A stretch of DNA of 64,000 nt from Gonocerus acuteangulatus (taxonomy: Eukaryota > Arthropoda > Insecta > Hemiptera > Coreidae): NCBI GenBank assembly GCA_946811695.1, contig OX328125.1, positions 45,994,845 to 46,058,844 of the forward strand, in the 5' to 3' direction. Below are positions 63,004 through 64,000 of the stretch, in pieces (the stretch's first letter is position 1; each line of letters starts with the position of its first letter). The position numbers and the translations under genes are program-made. The notes under the pieces are model-generated. The model was given only the letters and a program-made list of their open reading frames with translations, was not told the origin of the DNA and made no database searches.

Positions 63004-64000
63004 GCATATATTTATTTATTTAGATACTCTCAGGGTCATTAGCACTGCCTTTAAATGGTACATATTATTAAAATTACTTTTAAAACTTGCACTCCACTGG
63101 CAATGAATGTTTGAACTGGACTGGATAAAATCAGGTGTTCCAGCCTCTAAAAGGAAACATATACACCTTCTTTGGCTTCCATTCAATGAAATACCACGAA
63201 ACAAAAGTTTGGCTAGTTAGGAAGGGAAGGTTTTCTAGGAACCCTGCAGCCGGTCTACCTCTGGGAAGTTCTAAGATCCGTCTCTCATACCTCCCAGAGA
63301 CCGATGGAAAAGAGAATGCCAGATACGGGGAGTCTACTGTATATATTTGTCTTTTAACACTTTAGCAGAGCAGGCTCGAAAATTTGGTACAAAAATACGT
63401 CTTATTTGAAGGATCAGGTTCGTTAACCAGCAGAACTGTATCCTGGAACCTTCTTTTTTGGGCAAAATTTACACGAAAAAAGTCTCAGGTTTACAGTTTT
63501 GTGCTCATAGGCTTCCAGGTACATTTTCTATAAGTAATTGTTCATGGGAAAAAAATGAAAACCTTCTCTAGGTTCTATTCTATGCTTACCAAATGACACT
63601 TATGCTAAGGACAGAAACTCGATAAGTTCCTGCAGTTTGTAGTTTTTAAATATTGGAGTACAAAGGTGAGGAAATTAATAAAATAAATTTTAGACATTCA
63701 TTTTGTGTTTATCAATTAATTAATATTTTATTCCTTTAAAATGAATTTTATTACATTTTGAAAAGATTGAATGAATATACCTTATGTTTCTAAATTATTT
63801 AAAATGTTGTCACTAAGAACTTCTTTCTTACTTCCGAAACAGTATTCTTTGCTACTATCCTGTGTCTACTTTTCTCGATCAAGAGTAATATTCATAAATT
63901 TCTGGTTATTCCCACTTACTAATGATGTTAGATTTGAGAATAACTCAATATTCAAATCTCTTGATTTTTTTTTATTAACTGCAAGTCAAAAGCCATTTAA
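63004..64000. other. RPL17 intron continuation, nothing recognised
   Basis: AT-rich with a slightly GC-richer part near 63230-63330. I find neither the next RPL17 exon nor a classifiable repeat. Confidence 0.4.

Noticed and set aside
1..64000. CRISPR array, prokaryotic operon or provirus
   Set aside because: No regularly spaced short direct repeats with unique spacers, no operon-like gene packing and no gag-pol-env order. The reverse-transcriptase-related pieces belong to LINE and Penelope-like elements.

Overview
The window is nuclear DNA of an animal, most likely an arthropod. It is AT-rich and intron-containing, with long (TA)n arrays and dense mobile-element debris. The protein-coding exons of a MAP kinase kinase read closest to what I know of insect Dsor1/MEK, including the N-terminal start [15 protein letters not shown] cannot name the species.

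Three conserved host genes can be assembled from spliced exons. (1) A ubiquilin (UBL, STI1 repeats, UBA) lies on the minus strand at 19815-36926, in 10 coding exons that join in frame to 554 codons plus stop. (2) A MEK1/2-type MAP kinase kinase lies on the minus strand at 44502-51565, in 8 coding exons giving 402 codons plus stop, with all kinase motifs intact. (3) The 5' part of ribosomal protein uL22/RPL17 lies on the plus strand at 57339-60019. Its first two coding exons are present and the rest lies beyond the window. MEK and RPL17 are divergent, with about 5.8 kb of repeats between them. I see no bacterial genes, CRISPR array or operon.

The rest is layered mobile DNA. It includes Tc1/mariner-derived foldbacks, pogo/Tigger remnants, a PIF/Harbinger transposase remnant, hAT, piggyBac and Harbinger-type MITEs with recognisable target-site duplications, and two 5'-truncated RNase H-bearing LINEs. 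There are also Penelope-like remnants (a GIY-YIG endonuclease piece and hammerhead-like motifs) and three SINE families: two tRNA-headed and one 5S rRNA-headed, which share modules. The introns of all three host genes carry these insertions.

The most striking property is the number of long inverted repeats (foldbacks, 0.4-3.2 kb) at about 4.2-7.4, 10.5-11.1, 22.9-25.2, 29.1-30.0, 39.5-39.9, 55.5-56.3, 58.0-59.1, 59.2-59.7 and 61.2-63.0 kb. Several lie inside host introns and would be transcribed as long hairpins. The best candidates for something undescribed are four. The 39.5 kb palindrome has a hammerhead-like motif in each arm. The foldback at 22.9-25.2 kb interrupts a transposon gene and carries the same SINE insertion in both arms. 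The modular 5S/tRNA SINE set is the third. The fourth is a three-level nest at 52.3-54.5 kb (SINE, then LINE, then Penelope-like piece).
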